From positions 26,555,878 through 26,619,877 of the forward strand of contig OX419343.1 of NCBI GenBank assembly GCA_948470475.1: 64,000 bases of DNA. Direction: 5' to 3'. Below, one piece after another: positions 63,805 through 64,000 of the stretch. Each line of letters starts with the position of its first letter. Positions within the stretch are counted from its first letter, which is position 1. The notes beneath the pieces were generated by a model. The model ran no database searches. It had not been told where the DNA came from and worked only from the letters and a program-made list of their open reading frames with translations. The DNA is from Galaxea fascicularis (taxonomy: Eukaryota; Cnidaria; Anthozoa; Scleractinia; Euphylliidae). The translations under genes and the position numbers were made by a program.

Positions 63805-64000
63805 CTATAGTAAAAAAACAAAGGAGATATCTTTTTGTAGGTAGTGAGAAGGGAAACTGTAACGTAAACCCAAACGGTTGTGTGAGTGAAGATTAAAATC
63901 ACTAATGTCATTGTTTGTCAGGGACACATGGGGCGCATTCGATTGGGTAATTTGGTTTACATTTTCAAATCCGGATTTGAAACTCCAGATTTGCCGATCG
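63805..64000. other. ZP2 intron 1, incomplete
   Basis: Sequence upstream of the Sushi exon acceptor (TATAG at 63805-63809). No signal-peptide exon is visible; in ZP1 that exon lies about 1.9 kb upstream of the Sushi exon, so it is expected outside the window. Confidence 0.6.

Overview
The window is animal nuclear DNA. Genes have many short exons with GT/AG boundaries, and the introns and spacers are packed with fold-back MITE-like repeats and tRNA-derived SINEs. The protein mix (PAN/Apple plus EGF secreted protein, tandem Sushi-EGF-ZP membrane proteins, a GLI factor with five zinc fingers) together with the compact AT-rich layout suggests an anthozoan cnidarian, probably a stony coral or relative. 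That placement is inference from gene content; no species marker is visible.

Left part (1-30 kb). The minus strand of 1-2727 is one uninterrupted coding exon running off the left edge. It encodes an extracellular-looking protein built of diverged modules of about 125 residues that I do not recognise. A repeat-rich gap (2.7-8.0 kb) follows. Gene A (8009-13661, +) is a ten-exon type I membrane protein with IPT-like ectodomains and a cytoplasmic tail partly made by a 323-bp tandem duplication. Gene B (16594-25104, +) is a secreted PAN/fibrinogen-like/EGF protein in which one EGF exon, with its flanking intron and a SINE, has been triplicated; its six-EGF exon carries an in-frame TGA. A transposon-rich gap (25.1-30.2 kb) comes next.

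Middle part (30-52 kb). A complete GLI-family gene (30202-39320, +) has five coding exons, all five zinc fingers and the conserved GLI C-terminal motif. Downstream lie a small minus-strand gene resembling vertebrate C17orf98 (43141-44844), a single-exon mitochondrial ribosomal protein bL36m gene (45513-45707, +), a well-formed orphan minus-strand exon (45876-45995), and an eight-exon gene (47690-52125, +) for a Lys-rich, probably nuclear protein with paired cysteines that I could not assign.

Right part (52-64 kb). Two paralogous minus-strand genes lie head to tail. ZP1 (52831-58179) is complete: signal peptide, Sushi, calcium-type EGF, ZP domain, Lys/Arg-rich linker, TM. ZP2 (60138-63804) has the same plan but its signal-peptide exon lies outside the window. 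They share exon phases, ZP cysteines and a nearly identical TM core, but their linkers between ZP domain and membrane differ completely (basic versus acidic). Exon coordinates were deduced by eye from splice sites, reading-frame continuity and paralog comparison, not from transcripts.
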